Part shown: piece after piece, positions 51,685 to 60,698 of the stretch
How the letters are laid out: the number at the start of each line of letters is the position of its first letter
Numbering within the stretch: position 1 is the stretch's first letter
Source of the DNA: an uncultured Veillonellaceae bacterium
GTDB lineage: Bacteria; Bacillota; Negativicutes; Selenomonadales; Selenomonadaceae
Direction of reading: 5' to 3'
NCBI GenBank assembly: GCA_900314825.1
Contig: OMWS01000005.1
Coordinates: 36,633 to 100,632 of the forward strand
Length of the DNA stretch: 64,000 bases
Notes under the pieces: generated by a model
What the model was told of the DNA's origin: nothing
The model's input: the letters and a program-made list of their open reading frames with translations, nothing else
Databases searched by the model: none
Translations under genes and position numbers: made by a program

Positions 51685-52374
51685 TCACTGCACGTTCGCC
51701 TTGCCGCTCTGGTCGAGGCGGACGGTCAATTTGTTCGCGCGCATCGTGTTGTTCTCCTGCACGGCCCAGGCATTGCCCGTCGCGACGACGACGCCTTTCG
51801 TGTAATCCATCTGGTCGCCGCCGACTTCCGCATTTTTCGTTGGGCTCACGAGATGCGCGGCGCCCGTGCCAATGTAGTGGTCGTCTTTGAGCCAGCCTTC
51901 GAGGCGCGCCGCGGTGAACGTGCCGTCGGCATTCGAGACGACGCCGCCCGCCTCCATGAGCAGATAGTCATTCTGCTGCGGGTAATAATCGACTTGGTCG
52001 CCCGAGAACGCCTTGTCCTGCTGCGTGCCATGGACGTCGCCCGTCGCACGCATGTGCTCCTGGCCGTCCGAGACGAGCTCGCTGCACGTCAGGCGCATAT
52101 CTTCGCGTACGGCGATGACATTGCCGCGCACGTAGCCTTGCTGCGTCTTGCTGTTGTACTGCGCATGCTGGCCGGCGACACGCGTGATGCCGCGCTTCAT
52201 GAGCACGTTCTGCTCCGCCGTGATGATGCCCGTACTCATATCGTATTCGACCGTGTCTGCGTCAAGCGACGCTGGCTCGCCGGAATTCGCAGCCGCTGCG
52301 AACGCGACCGCGCCCGCAGAGAACGAACCCACCGACAGAAGGACTGCTGTCCATTTTTTCAGATTCATGTTCAT
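51685..52374 (-). CDS. lptA: LptA-like LPS bridge protein
   Basis: 229 residues. Signal peptide about 1-27 (cleavage near AFAAA). The rest is a repeated beta-jellyroll (OstA domain) with strands such as LDADTVEYDM, ITAEQNVLMKRG, VRGNVIAVREDM and MRATGDVHG. It should bridge LPS across the periplasm. The start overlaps the lptC stop by four bases (ATGA), and lptB follows. It is somewhat longer than typical proteobacterial LptA. Confidence 0.9.
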   Translation of the reverse strand: MNMNLKKWTAVLLSVGSFSAGAVAFAAAANSGEPASLDADTVEYDMSTGIITAEQNVLMKRGITRVAGQHAQYNSKTQQGYVRGNVIAVREDMRLTCSELVSDGQEHMRATGDVHGTQQDKAFSGDQVDYYPQQNDYLLMEAGGVVSNADGTFTAARLEGWLKDDHYIGTGAAHLVSPTKNAEVGGDQMDYTKGVVVATGNAWAVQENNTMRANKLTVRLDQSGKANVQ

Positions 52375-52943
52375 TTTGCACCCGCTCCTTCCGCGCCTGC
52401 ATCTTTGACGCCCTTGACGATATGCGCATGGCCGATGGCCTTGAAATGGTGGAACGCGTTCGTCGATTCGATCTTGTCGGCCGTCGCTTCCATGTCCTCA
52501 TGCTTGATGTAGGCATGGCCGTCGGCCGTGAGCTTCGATTCGTCTGCTGACCAGAGCAGCTTGTCGCAAGAGAGCGCAGCGCCGTCCGATGTCTTGACAT
52601 CGACGTCTTCTTCGATCGTGATATCCTTCGACTTCGCGTCGTAGTGGCCTTGCTTCGCCGTCAGCGTGACGACACGTCCTTCCTCATCGTAGAACTTGCC
52701 CGTGAGGTTTTCCATGGTCACGTCTCTCGTATCTGCGTCCATCGTCATCGTCTCGGACGTGAGCTCCCAGACGGTCTTGCCGTTCTTCTCTTCCTTGATC
52801 GTATCATTGTCGTACGTCATCGTCTTTGATTCCGTCTCGATGGACTGTGGAGGCGGTGCTTGCGGCACCGTGCGCACGGCCCAGACGACGACGCAGACGA
52901 ACAATAGGAGTGCGAGGCCGATCAAAATTTTTTGTTTGTTCAT
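52371..52943 (-). CDS. lptC: LptC-like LPS export protein
   Basis: 190 residues. One N-terminal membrane anchor (about 4-25) and a periplasmic LptC/OstA-like domain (MTYDNDTIKEEKNGKTVWEL, then DVTMENLTGKFYDEEG). It links the LptB/F/G engine to LptA. It overlaps the acyltransferase gene by four bases upstream and lptA by four bases downstream. Confidence 0.9.
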   Translation of the reverse strand: MNKQKILIGLALLLFVCVVVWAVRTVPQAPPPQSIETESKTMTYDNDTIKEEKNGKTVWELTSETMTMDADTRDVTMENLTGKFYDEEGRVVTLTAKQGHYDAKSKDITIEEDVDVKTSDGAALSCDKLLWSADESKLTADGHAYIKHEDMEATADKIESTNAFHHFKAIGHAHIVKGVKDAGAEGAGAK

Positions 52944-53908
52944 GGCTCGGCCGTGTCCTCCTTCGTTTCTTTCGTCGTTGCTTTCTTTGCGCGATGGCGT
53001 TTCGCGCGCGGCTCATTCGCCGTGTGATGTTTGTTCTTCTTCGCCATTTCCGGCGGCGTATTCCAGCGCTTCTGAAACCAGAGCCACTGCGTCGGGTTCT
53101 CACGGATGATGCGGTCGACGATCTTCGTCATCTTGACGGTGAAATCATTCAAATCTTGATCGGGGTCGCCATGGTCTTCATAGTGCAGCACTTCGCCGAT
53201 GACGACTTTGTGCTTGCCATTCGGCTGACGCAGGATGAAAGCCGGCACGACAGGTGCGTGGAACTTGCTCGCGAAGACGGCCGGCCCCATCGGCGTCGAG
53301 GCCGTGCGGCCGAGGAATTCCGTGAAGCAGCCGCCCGGCCCTGCGTCCTGGTCAGCGAGGAAGCCGAGGATCTTGCCGGATTTCAGCGCGCGCGCCGCCG
53401 CGAGGAGTTCGCTCGTGCCGCGGGAAAAAATCTCGACGTGGATCGTCGCGCGCAAGTCATCGAGCACCCGCGTGTACTGGATGTTCGGCTGCGGCTTCGC
53501 GATGGCCGTGACGGGGAGGCCGTTCAGCGTGAACGACGCGGACAGCCACTCCCACGTGCCGATGTGGCCGGTAAGCACGACGACGCCATGCCCTTCGGCG
53601 AGCGCGGCCTTCATGCGCTCGAGATGGTCGATCTCGATGTACTGCTCGAAGTTGCCCTCGTTCAGATGCGGCATGTACAAAATCTCGAGCACGTTGCGCG
53701 CGAGGTTCACGAACGAAGCGCGGACGGTCTTGCGCGTCTCCTCTTCCGACATCCCGAGCGACATCATCATCTGCGAGACGGCGCGCTCGCGTTCTTTCTT
53801 GATGAGCAGGTAGTAGAGACCCCCCAGCACCCAGCCCGCGCCCATGAGGAGGCGGTACGGCGTGTGGCAGACGACCCAGCTCAGCGCCATCAGCGACTTG
53901 TAAATCAT
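52940..53908 (-). CDS. Lipid A lauroyl-type acyltransferase with basic C-terminal tail
   Basis: 322 residues, LpxL/HtrB family. The HX4E active site is H115/E120 (GHIGTWE), FLADQDAGPGGCFTEFLG is the second conserved block, and QWLWFQKRW the last. An N-terminal membrane helix is at about 20-36. The last 35 residues are an unusual charged tail (KKNKHHTANEPRAKRHRAKK) beyond the family's core. It should transfer a secondary acyl chain to Kdo2-lipid A. AAGGAG precedes the ATG. It overlaps lptC by four bases. Confidence 0.92.
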   Translation of the reverse strand: MIYKSLMALSWVVCHTPYRLLMGAGWVLGGLYYLLIKKERERAVSQMMMSLGMSEEETRKTVRASFVNLARNVLEILYMPHLNEGNFEQYIEIDHLERMKAALAEGHGVVVLTGHIGTWEWLSASFTLNGLPVTAIAKPQPNIQYTRVLDDLRATIHVEIFSRGTSELLAAARALKSGKILGFLADQDAGPGGCFTEFLGRTASTPMGPAVFASKFHAPVVPAFILRQPNGKHKVVIGEVLHYEDHGDPDQDLNDFTVKMTKIVDRIIRENPTQWLWFQKRWNTPPEMAKKNKHHTANEPRAKRHRAKKATTKETKEDTAEP

Positions 53909-54003
53909 GGATGCATGCGCTCCTTTTGTCGAAAAGAAAATCTCTGAGAAGGTATTCCGCTATAAAATACAGTTTGATCTGTTGCGAAACGTCCGCGTAC
54001 AGC

Positions 54004-54554
54004 AGCCTTCCCCTCAGGGGAAGGGGGACCGCGTCAGCGGTGGAAAGGGTACTTGGGTGCGATTTGTAACAAACACGATATCTGTAACATAGCAGTACAA
54101 CTTCCAACAACGTTCTGCTATGTTCATGCGATTGACTTGCTCGGCTATCGCACCCTAGTACCCGCTCCGCCTCGCTGACGCTCGGCACCTCTGCCAAAGG
54201 CAATGTCATTAAGTTAAGAGACAGCCCTCCTCCTTGGAGGAGGGACAGGGCTGGCAGGCCCAGGGAGATTAAGCAGACTCTTAGCGCTTTAGCGCTTAGA
54301 GGTCGCTTATGCCGATTTATCGGCTGGGGCTTGTAGTTTGTGACTATTCGCAGGCCATCACACACCGCCCGTGCGCGCACGTTCTCTGATATGTTACGAC
54401 GTGCGGCCACGGGGCCTGAGTGACTGTGTACGAATTGGTACGACGTACAGGCCGCTCCCTCCTGTTCGCTCCGCGTCTGTCCTCCCTCCAAGGAGGGAGG
54501 CTGGGGGTTGTGAGCCTTTCGCGCTTAACTTAATGACATTGCTCCCAGCGGGAG
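54004..54554. repeat. Interspersed hairpin-ended repeats, copy 8 (tandem pair)
   Basis: Two adjoining units fill the 665-base gap between lpxL and kdsC. The first, 54004-54201, starts GCCTTCCCCTCAGGGGAAGG and contains the ATAGCAGTAC module. The second, about 54202-54554, begins with AATGTCATTAAGTTAAG and ends with the inverted CTTAACTTAATGACATT and a GGGAGAGGC hairpin, and contains GCGCTTTAGCGC and CCTCCTTGGAGGAGG. No gene is seen in this stretch. Confidence 0.8.
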
Positions 54555-54573
54555 AGGCTGCGGGTTGCGGAGC

Positions 54574-55155
54574 TTATTGTGCTAATCCGTCCGTACGTTT
54601 CTTATCCGCTTCGCCTTCAATGTCATAGAACGACGCAATCACATCATTCCAGCGCCCCTGTGCTTTCAAAATGAACTCGATGACATCGCGCACGGCGCCG
54701 TGGCCTCCGTTGTTTTTTGCAACATAAGCGGCAGCTTCGCGCACTTCTTCGCTCGCGTCGGCGACGGCGGCGGGAAAGCCGCATTGGAGCATGATGGGCA
54801 GGTCGATGAGGTCGTCGCCGACGTAGGCGACCTCTCCGTCCGTGACGCCGAACTCCTGCTTGAGTTCCTCGTAAGCCGCCCGCTTGTCCATGCACCCCTG
54901 GTAGACGCGATCCATGTGGAGTTCTTCCGCGCGGAACGCGACTTGCGGCGACGTACGGCCGGTGATGATCGCGGTCTTGAGCCCTGCTTTGCGCGCGAGT
55001 GTGATGCCCATGCCGTCACGGCAATGGAACGCTTTGAAGAGCTCGCCCTCGGGGCCGATGTAGATGCCGCCATCCGTCAGGACGCCGTCGACGTCGAGGA
55101 TGATGAGGCGCACGCTTCGCGCGCGTTCTTTCTGAATCTCCGTCAATGAAACCAT
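54574..55155 (-). CDS. kdsC: Kdo-8-phosphate phosphatase
   Basis: 193 residues, a cap-less HAD phosphatase of the KdsC type: LDVDGVLTDGGIYIG at about 20-34, TGRTSPQV near 65, and YVGDDLIDLPIM near 115. It removes phosphate from Kdo-8-phosphate, the third step of Kdo synthesis. It lies in the order kdsB, kdsA, kdsD, kdsC, so the entire pathway is clustered. Confidence 0.95.
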   Translation of the reverse strand: MVSLTEIQKERARSVRLIILDVDGVLTDGGIYIGPEGELFKAFHCRDGMGITLARKAGLKTAIITGRTSPQVAFRAEELHMDRVYQGCMDKRAAYEELKQEFGVTDGEVAYVGDDLIDLPIMLQCGFPAAVADASEEVREAAAYVAKNNGGHGAVRDVIEFILKAQGRWNDVIASFYDIEGEADKKRTDGLAQ

Positions 55156-55177
55156 AGCAACCTCAATTTTTTCTGAA

Positions 55178-56158
55178 TCACACGACGCCCTGCCGCAAGA
55201 GATCCGTCAGATGCACCATGCCGATCGGGCGGTTCTCCTGGTCGATGACGGGGAGGACGGTGACAGGGTTTGGCTTGTGCTGTTCCATGACGTGGAGCGC
55301 CTGCGCGGCCATCTTGTCCGGGCCGATGATGAGCGGCGACGTGAACATGATGCTCTCGACGGGCTCGTCGAGGAAGTTGTTGTCCTTCGCGAGTGCGCGG
55401 CGGATGATGCCATCCGTGATGAGCCCGAGGAATTTGCCGTCGTCATCAATGACCGACGCAGCGCCGAGGCCTTTGTCCGTCATGACGAAGAGCGCGTCCT
55501 TCGCCGTCTTGCCCTTGTGGATGAGCGGATTGTCATCGTCCGTATGCATGACATTCTTCACCGTCAGCAGCAGCCTGCGGCCGAGCGCACCGCCCGGATG
55601 GAACAGCGCGAAGTCCTGGCTCGTGAAGTTGCGGCAACTCATGAGCGCCATGGCGATGGCGTCGCCCATGGCAAGCGTCGCCGTCGTGCTCGCCGTCGGC
55701 GCAAGGCCGAGGGGGCACGCTTCGCGCTCAACGGAGATGTCGATGAAGTAGTCGGCGAACTTGCCGAGCTGCGACTCTCTGCGGCCGCTCATGGCGATGA
55801 TCGTCGCGCCGATGCGGCGGATGATCGGCAGGATGTTCACGATCTCGGACGACTCGCCGCTATTGGAGATGGCGATGACGATGTCGTCCTGCGTGACCAT
55901 GCCGAGGTCGCCGTGGAAGGCCTCGGCAGGATGCAGGAAGAACGACGGCGTGCCGGTCGAAGCGAGCGTCGCCGCGATCTTGCGGCCAACATGGCCGCTC
56001 TTGCCCATGCCCGTGATGATGACGCGCGCCTTGCAGGCGAGGATGCAATTGAGCGCCGCGATGAATTCGTCGTCGATGCGCTCCGTGAGCTTCTTCACGG
56101 CGGAGGCTTCGATCTCGAGCGTCTCGATGGCTTTTTCTTTGATGGTGGAATCGTTCAT
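55178..56158 (-). CDS. kdsD: D-arabinose-5-phosphate isomerase (KdsD/KpsF)
   Basis: 326 residues. An N-terminal SIS domain at about 35-170 has GMGKSGHVGRKIAATLASTG and SNSGESSEI, and two CBS domains at about 205-326 follow (VMHTDDDNPLI, then ITDGIIRRAL). The architecture is that of KdsD/KpsF isomerases. It converts ribulose-5-phosphate to arabinose-5-phosphate, the first committed precursor of Kdo. The start ATG has AAAGGAAACC upstream. Confidence 0.95.
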   Translation of the reverse strand: MNDSTIKEKAIETLEIEASAVKKLTERIDDEFIAALNCILACKARVIITGMGKSGHVGRKIAATLASTGTPSFFLHPAEAFHGDLGMVTQDDIVIAISNSGESSEIVNILPIIRRIGATIIAMSGRRESQLGKFADYFIDISVEREACPLGLAPTASTTATLAMGDAIAMALMSCRNFTSQDFALFHPGGALGRRLLLTVKNVMHTDDDNPLIHKGKTAKDALFVMTDKGLGAASVIDDDGKFLGLITDGIIRRALAKDNNFLDEPVESIMFTSPLIIGPDKMAAQALHVMEQHKPNPVTVLPVIDQENRPIGMVHLTDLLRQGVV

Positions 56159-56179
56159 AATTCGATGGTTTCCTTTATT

Positions 56180-57010
56180 TCAGCACGGATGATTCTTTTG
56201 CACGATTTTGTGAATCGCGAGCGCCTCGCTCAGCAGTTCTTCGAGCTTGTCGAGGTAGACCATGTTCGGGCCGTCGGAGAGGGCTTCCTCGGGGTTGTCG
56301 TGGACTTCGAGGAACAGCGCGTCGACGCCGCAGCCGACGGCGGCGCGGACGAGGTTGCCGACGTATTCGCGGTTGCCGGAGGACGACGTGCCATTGCCGC
56401 CCGGCAGCTGGACGCTGTGCGTGCCGTCGAAGACGACGGGGTAGCCGAAGCTCCGCATGATGGGAAGGCTCCGCATATCGACGACGAGGTTGTGGTAGCC
56501 GAACGACGCGCCGCGCTCCGTCAGGAGGATCTGGTCGCAGCCGCTCTCGTGCAGCTTGTCGACGACATTGCGCATGTCGTCCGGCGCGAGGAACTGGCCT
56601 TTTTTCACGTTGACGACGCGGCCGGTCTGGGCAGCGGCGTGCAGGAGGTCGGTCTGTCGGCAGAGGAACGCGGGAATCTGCAGGATATCCGCGACCTTCG
56701 CGACCGGCTCGGCCTGATAGCTTTCATGGATGTCCGTCACGACCGGCACGCCGAGTTCTTCCTTGATTTTTCCGAGCCATTCCACGCCTTTTTCGAGGCC
56801 GGGGCCGCGGAAGCTGTGGAACGACGAGCGGTTCGCCTTGTCAAACGACGCCTTGAAGACGTAGTTCACGCCGAGGCGCTGGCAGATTTCTTTCGCCGTG
56901 CGGCCGATGAGGAGCGCGCGCTCCAGGCTTTCGAGCACGCAGGGGCCTGCGAGGACGGCCAGCGGCTCGTCGCCGCCGATTTTGAAATTCCCTACGGTTA
57001 CTTTGTTCAT
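56180..57010 (-). CDS. kdsA: 3-deoxy-8-phosphooctulonate synthase
   Basis: 276 residues, normal length. AGPCVLES near 21-28, [12 protein letters not shown] near 53-64 and TDIHESYQA near 94-102 are KdsA signatures, and the substrate loop [17 protein letters not shown] is intact. It condenses arabinose-5-phosphate with phosphoenolpyruvate. It starts three bases from the kdsB stop. Confidence 0.97.
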   Translation of the reverse strand: MNKVTVGNFKIGGDEPLAVLAGPCVLESLERALLIGRTAKEICQRLGVNYVFKASFDKANRSSFHSFRGPGLEKGVEWLGKIKEELGVPVVTDIHESYQAEPVAKVADILQIPAFLCRQTDLLHAAAQTGRVVNVKKGQFLAPDDMRNVVDKLHESGCDQILLTERGASFGYHNLVVDMRSLPIMRSFGYPVVFDGTHSVQLPGGNGTSSSGNREYVGNLVRAAVGCGVDALFLEVHDNPEEALSDGPNMVYLDKLEELLSEALAIHKIVQKNHPC

Positions 57011-57013
57011 CGT

Positions 57014-57778
57014 TTATTCTCCCTTCGCTTCTGCGCTCTTCGAAAGCATATCTTTGTAAATCTCATTGACCTTCGCGAGGTCTTCTTCCGTGTCGACGCC
57101 GACGAACGTGCTGTCGCTCTCGATGACCTTGATGCGGTAGCCGTTTTCCAGGGCGCGCAGCTGCTCGAGGCTCTCCGCACGCTCGAGGGGCGTCGGCGCG
57201 AGCTTCGCGTATTTCAGCAGGAAATCGCGCTTGTACGCGTAGATGCCGATGTGCTTGTAGACGGGGATGCCGAGGTGATGGCGTGGATACGGCATCAGCG
57301 ACCGCGAGAAATACAGCGCGTAGCCATCCTTGTCCGTGACGACTTTGACGTTGTTCGGATTCACCTGCTCGGCTTCGTCCGTGATCTCCGTCTTGACCGT
57401 CGCCATCTGGAGCTCCGGGTCGTCGTCAAAGGCGGCCGCGAGGCTGTCGATGAGCCCCGGATCAATCAAGGGCTCATCGCCCTGCACATTGATGATGAGG
57501 TCGTAGTCGGGAAGTTTTTCCGCGACTTCGGCGAGGCGGTCCGTCCCTGTCGGATGATCCTTGCGCGTCATGACGGCGCGGCCGCCATGCGCGAGGACGA
57601 CGGTCTCGATACGCTTGTCGTCCGTCGCGACGACCGTCGCTTCCGTGCGCGTGGCGAGCATGGCGCGGTCGTAGACGCGGCAGATCATAGGCATCCCAGC
57701 GATGTCCTTGAGGGGCTTGCCCGGCAAGCGCGTCGACGCATAGCGCGCGGGGATGACGCAGAGAGCTTTGTATTTCAT
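57014..57778 (-). CDS. kdsB: CMP-Kdo synthetase
   Basis: 254 residues from the ATG at 57778 (AGAAGG upstream); the extra ten codons in the open frame are not conserved. IPARYASTRLPGKPL near 7-21 is the nucleotide-binding signature, and VQGDEPLIDP the metal site. It activates Kdo with CTP for transfer to lipid A. Upstream is an interspersed repeat and the waaA-lpxK fusion. Confidence 0.96.
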   Translation of the reverse strand: MKYKALCVIPARYASTRLPGKPLKDIAGMPMICRVYDRAMLATRTEATVVATDDKRIETVVLAHGGRAVMTRKDHPTGTDRLAEVAEKLPDYDLIINVQGDEPLIDPGLIDSLAAAFDDDPELQMATVKTEITDEAEQVNPNNVKVVTDKDGYALYFSRSLMPYPRHHLGIPVYKHIGIYAYKRDFLLKYAKLAPTPLERAESLEQLRALENGYRIKVIESDSTFVGVDTEEDLAKVNEIYKDMLSKSAEAKGE

Positions 57779-57831
57779 ACAGCGGCCTTCTTTCTGAAAA
57801 TCGAACAAGTGCGAACGTATCTTATCCAGCA

Positions 57832-58110
57832 GCCTCCCCCTATGGGAAAGGACATGCGCAGAGCGAAGCGCAACGCCAGGAGAGGGGCGCTTGCACGGCC
57901 TACGAACCAGCAGTCCGTTTGATGTCGCCGGTGCGCGCAGGCACTTGTAACATTTCGTACGCGCACCCGCGAAGTGTTACGCCGTACGAATCCCTCTGCC
58001 GTGCAGGGGACCCTTTCCACCGCTTCGCGGTCCCCCTTCCCCTAAGGGGAAGGCTGCTGTTTGAGCTCCGCCCGCCTTAACTTCATGGCATTGTCCCCTG
58101 GGGGAGAGGC
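57832..58110. repeat. Interspersed hairpin-ended repeat, copy 9
   Basis: 279 bp, including GCCTCCCCCTATGGGAAAGG at the left, CCTTCCCCTAAGGGGAAGG near the right and a final CTTAACTTCATGGCATTG plus CCCCTGGGGGAGAGGC half unit. It holds TACGCGCACCCGCGAAGTGT-type inner sequence related to copy 5. It fills the gap between waaA-lpxK and kdsB. Confidence 0.8.
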
Positions 58111-58142
58111 TGCTGTTGATGTCACTTTCAGCAACAGCACCG

Positions 58143-60683
58143 TCAATGCGCTTCGTTTTCTTCAACCATTTCCGTCATGCTTTTCGGTTCTCTTCCGATG
58201 CGTTCTGCGAGGCGTTCCTGGAGCGCGGCAAGGAATTCCTGCTTGCCCGCCTGGAACGTGACTTCGACGCAGATGACGTAGACGGGGATCGGCCAGTGTT
58301 CGTTGACGACTTCGAGCGGGATTTTCACGGCGTCTTTTTCCGTGATGACGATGGCTTCCGCGCCTTTCGCTTCGGCCTGCTCCAAGACGTCGCGCATTTC
58401 CTGCTCCGTGTAGTCGTGGTGATCCGGGTAGCGCTGGCTCTCGATGATGGAGGCTCCGATATCGGAGAGCGTCTGCTCGAACGAGGCGGGGTTGCCGATG
58501 GCCGAGACGGCGACGATGCGCTTGCCGGCCATCTCGCGGACGTCGATGCCATCGCCCCCGATGTTCATGCACCACTCATAGAGCGGCATGAAGCAGCGCG
58601 GCTGGTGGATGCTCTCGACGATGGCGGCATGGTCGTTGTATTTTGCCAGCGTGTCGTGGATGTATGTCCGCGAGCCCGCTGCCGCTTGGTCGACCTTCGT
58701 CAGCAGGCAGACATCGGCGCGGCTGATGTGCGAAATCGGCTCCCGGAGCGTGCCGCGCGGCAAGATGTAGCCATTGCCAAAGACATTGACGGCGTCGACG
58801 AGCAGGATGTCCATGTCGCGCTCGAGCTGCCAATGCTGGTAGCCGTCGTCGAGGATCGCGACCTCGGCGCCGAAATGATCGATGGCGTACTGGCCGGTCA
58901 CGGCGCGCTCCGCGCCGATAAGCACAGGCACGTTCGGCAGGTGCTTGGCGAGCATGTACGCCTCGTCGCCGGCTTCCGATGCTTCCATGTGGAGCTGCTT
59001 GCCGTCCGAGACGACGCCGACCTCGCCATGCCATTTCGCGCGGTAGCCGCGGTTCAGGATGACGACGCGGTAGCCCATGTCGCGGATGTCGCTGGCGAGG
59101 CGCTGCGCCGTCGGCGTCTTGCCCGTGCCTCCGACCGTCACGTTGCCGAGGCTGATGACGAAGCACGGCAGCTTCTTGCGTTTCTGGAGGCCGATGGAAT
59201 ACGTCGCGAGCTTGAGGTCGAGGAGCGCGGCGTAAATGAGCGAAAAGACGTGCAGCACGGCCATGACGATATGCAGGCCGATGCCGTGGACTTCCTTGCG
59301 GTGTACGAGGTCGATGAAATACGTCTTGACGTTTTCGATCTTCTGCGTCGAGCGCACGAGATGCTGGTTTTCCGCATCGCGCTCATACCGTTCGAGCATA
59401 TTGCGCAGGATGACGGCGGATTTCCGGGACGCGCCCTTGTTTTCCTGGACGATGGCACGCGTCTCTTCCTCCATACGATGGCGGTGCGCGGGATCGTCAA
59501 AGAGTTTCGTGACCGCCTCGGCGAGCTCGTGGCCATTTTTCACGGTCAGGCACGCGTTGCGGTTTTTGAACAGCGCGTATGTGTCCTTGAAGTTGAACAT
59601 ATGGTGGCCGACGATGATGGCCTTGCCGTGCGCGGCCGGCTCCAGGATGTTGTGGCCGCCATGCATGACGAGGCTGCCGCCGACGTAGACGACGTCGCCG
59701 ATGCTGTAGACTTTGCCGAGCTCGCCGATGGTATCGAGGATGACGATGTCGGGAGGATTTTCTGCCGGGCGCGGCGTTTTCTGGAGCTCCGTGCGCGTCG
59801 CGACATCGAAGCCCGCTTTCTTGCAGAGGTGCACGACCTCCGCCTTCCGCAGCAGCTCGCGCGGCGCGATGACGAGGCGGGCGCGCGGATGATTCTGGCG
59901 GACCGCCTGGAACGCTTCGAGCACCGGCTGTTCTTCGCCGCGATGCGACGAGCCCGCGAGGAAGATGCCGTCGTTATCTTCGAGGCACATATCCGCGAGG
60001 ATTTTTTTCTTTTCCTCCGGTGAGACATCGGTGTACGTCTGGTCGAACTTCGTGTTGCCCGTGATGATGACGAGCTCCGGCGGCGCGCCGAGGCGTTTGA
60101 TGTAGTCCGCGTCGATCGGCGACTGCATGGCGAACTGCTTCACCGTGCCGATCATGTCGCGCAGGAGGCCGTGCAGGTGCTTGTACTGCTTGACGCTCTT
60201 GTCGCTGATGCGGCCGTTCACCATCATGACGGGCACGTGGATCTCGCGGCACGTCTTGAGGAAATTCGGCCAGAGCTCCGTCTCGACGGGCAGGTAGACG
60301 CGCGGACGGATGCGCTTCAGCACGTGGCCGGCGAGCCACGGCAGGTCGAGCGGAAAATAGATGATGGCGTCCGCGTCCTTGATGATGCGGTTCGCCATCT
60401 CATAGCCGCTCGTCGTGACGACGGACACGAGGATCGGGCTCTTCGGGAATTCGCGGCGGAATTCCTTGATGAGCGGGCTCGTCGCGACGATCTCGCCGAC
60501 AGACGCCGCGTGCACCCAGATGCAGTCCTTGTTCGCGACTTTATCGAGCGCGTGCGGCGGAAAAAAGCCGAGGCTCTGCTTGATGCGCTCGACAAATCCT
60601 TTTTCCCGCACGGCGCGGACCATGAACACCGGGATGATGAGCACGACGACGATGATGGCCGCGATGTTGTAGAGTAATTGCAT
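58143..60683 (-). CDS. Fused Kdo transferase and lipid A 4'-kinase
   Basis: 846 residues with two enzymes in one chain. Residues 1-435 are WaaA/KdtA: an N-terminal membrane anchor, ASVGEI with catalytic E64, PVETELWPN at 132-140, GSSHRGEE, and HGGHNILEPA at 341-350. Residues about 450-846 are LpxK: NVTVGGTGKTPT P-loop at 514-525, NRGYRAKWHGEV, and LDDGYQHWQLERD. It should add Kdo to lipid IV-A and phosphorylate lipid A at the 4' position, both on the inner face of the membrane. The frame is continuous across the junction, so this is a genuine fusion unless there is a sequencing error. Confidence 0.93.
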   Translation of the reverse strand: MQLLYNIAAIIVVVLIIPVFMVRAVREKGFVERIKQSLGFFPPHALDKVANKDCIWVHAASVGEIVATSPLIKEFRREFPKSPILVSVVTTSGYEMANRIIKDADAIIYFPLDLPWLAGHVLKRIRPRVYLPVETELWPNFLKTCREIHVPVMMVNGRISDKSVKQYKHLHGLLRDMIGTVKQFAMQSPIDADYIKRLGAPPELVIITGNTKFDQTYTDVSPEEKKKILADMCLEDNDGIFLAGSSHRGEEQPVLEAFQAVRQNHPRARLVIAPRELLRKAEVVHLCKKAGFDVATRTELQKTPRPAENPPDIVILDTIGELGKVYSIGDVVYVGGSLVMHGGHNILEPAAHGKAIIVGHHMFNFKDTYALFKNRNACLTVKNGHELAEAVTKLFDDPAHRHRMEEETRAIVQENKGASRKSAVILRNMLERYERDAENQHLVRSTQKIENVKTYFIDLVHRKEVHGIGLHIVMAVLHVFSLIYAALLDLKLATYSIGLQKRKKLPCFVISLGNVTVGGTGKTPTAQRLASDIRDMGYRVVILNRGYRAKWHGEVGVVSDGKQLHMEASEAGDEAYMLAKHLPNVPVLIGAERAVTGQYAIDHFGAEVAILDDGYQHWQLERDMDILLVDAVNVFGNGYILPRGTLREPISHISRADVCLLTKVDQAAAGSRTYIHDTLAKYNDHAAIVESIHQPRCFMPLYEWCMNIGGDGIDVREMAGKRIVAVSAIGNPASFEQTLSDIGASIIESQRYPDHHDYTEQEMRDVLEQAEAKGAEAIVITEKDAVKIPLEVVNEHWPIPVYVICVEVTFQAGKQEFLAALQERLAERIGREPKSMTEMVEENEAH

Positions 60684-60698
60684 GGTTTCCCCTTCCGG

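Noticed and set aside
55211..57922. 903-codon plus-strand frame opposite kdsD-kdsA-kdsB
   Set aside because: It spans three real minus-strand genes and their gaps, which shows it is a codon-bias shadow.
22603..58110. CRISPR arrays
   Set aside because: The hairpin repeats are dispersed singly, vary in length and have no regular spacers; no cas genes are present.
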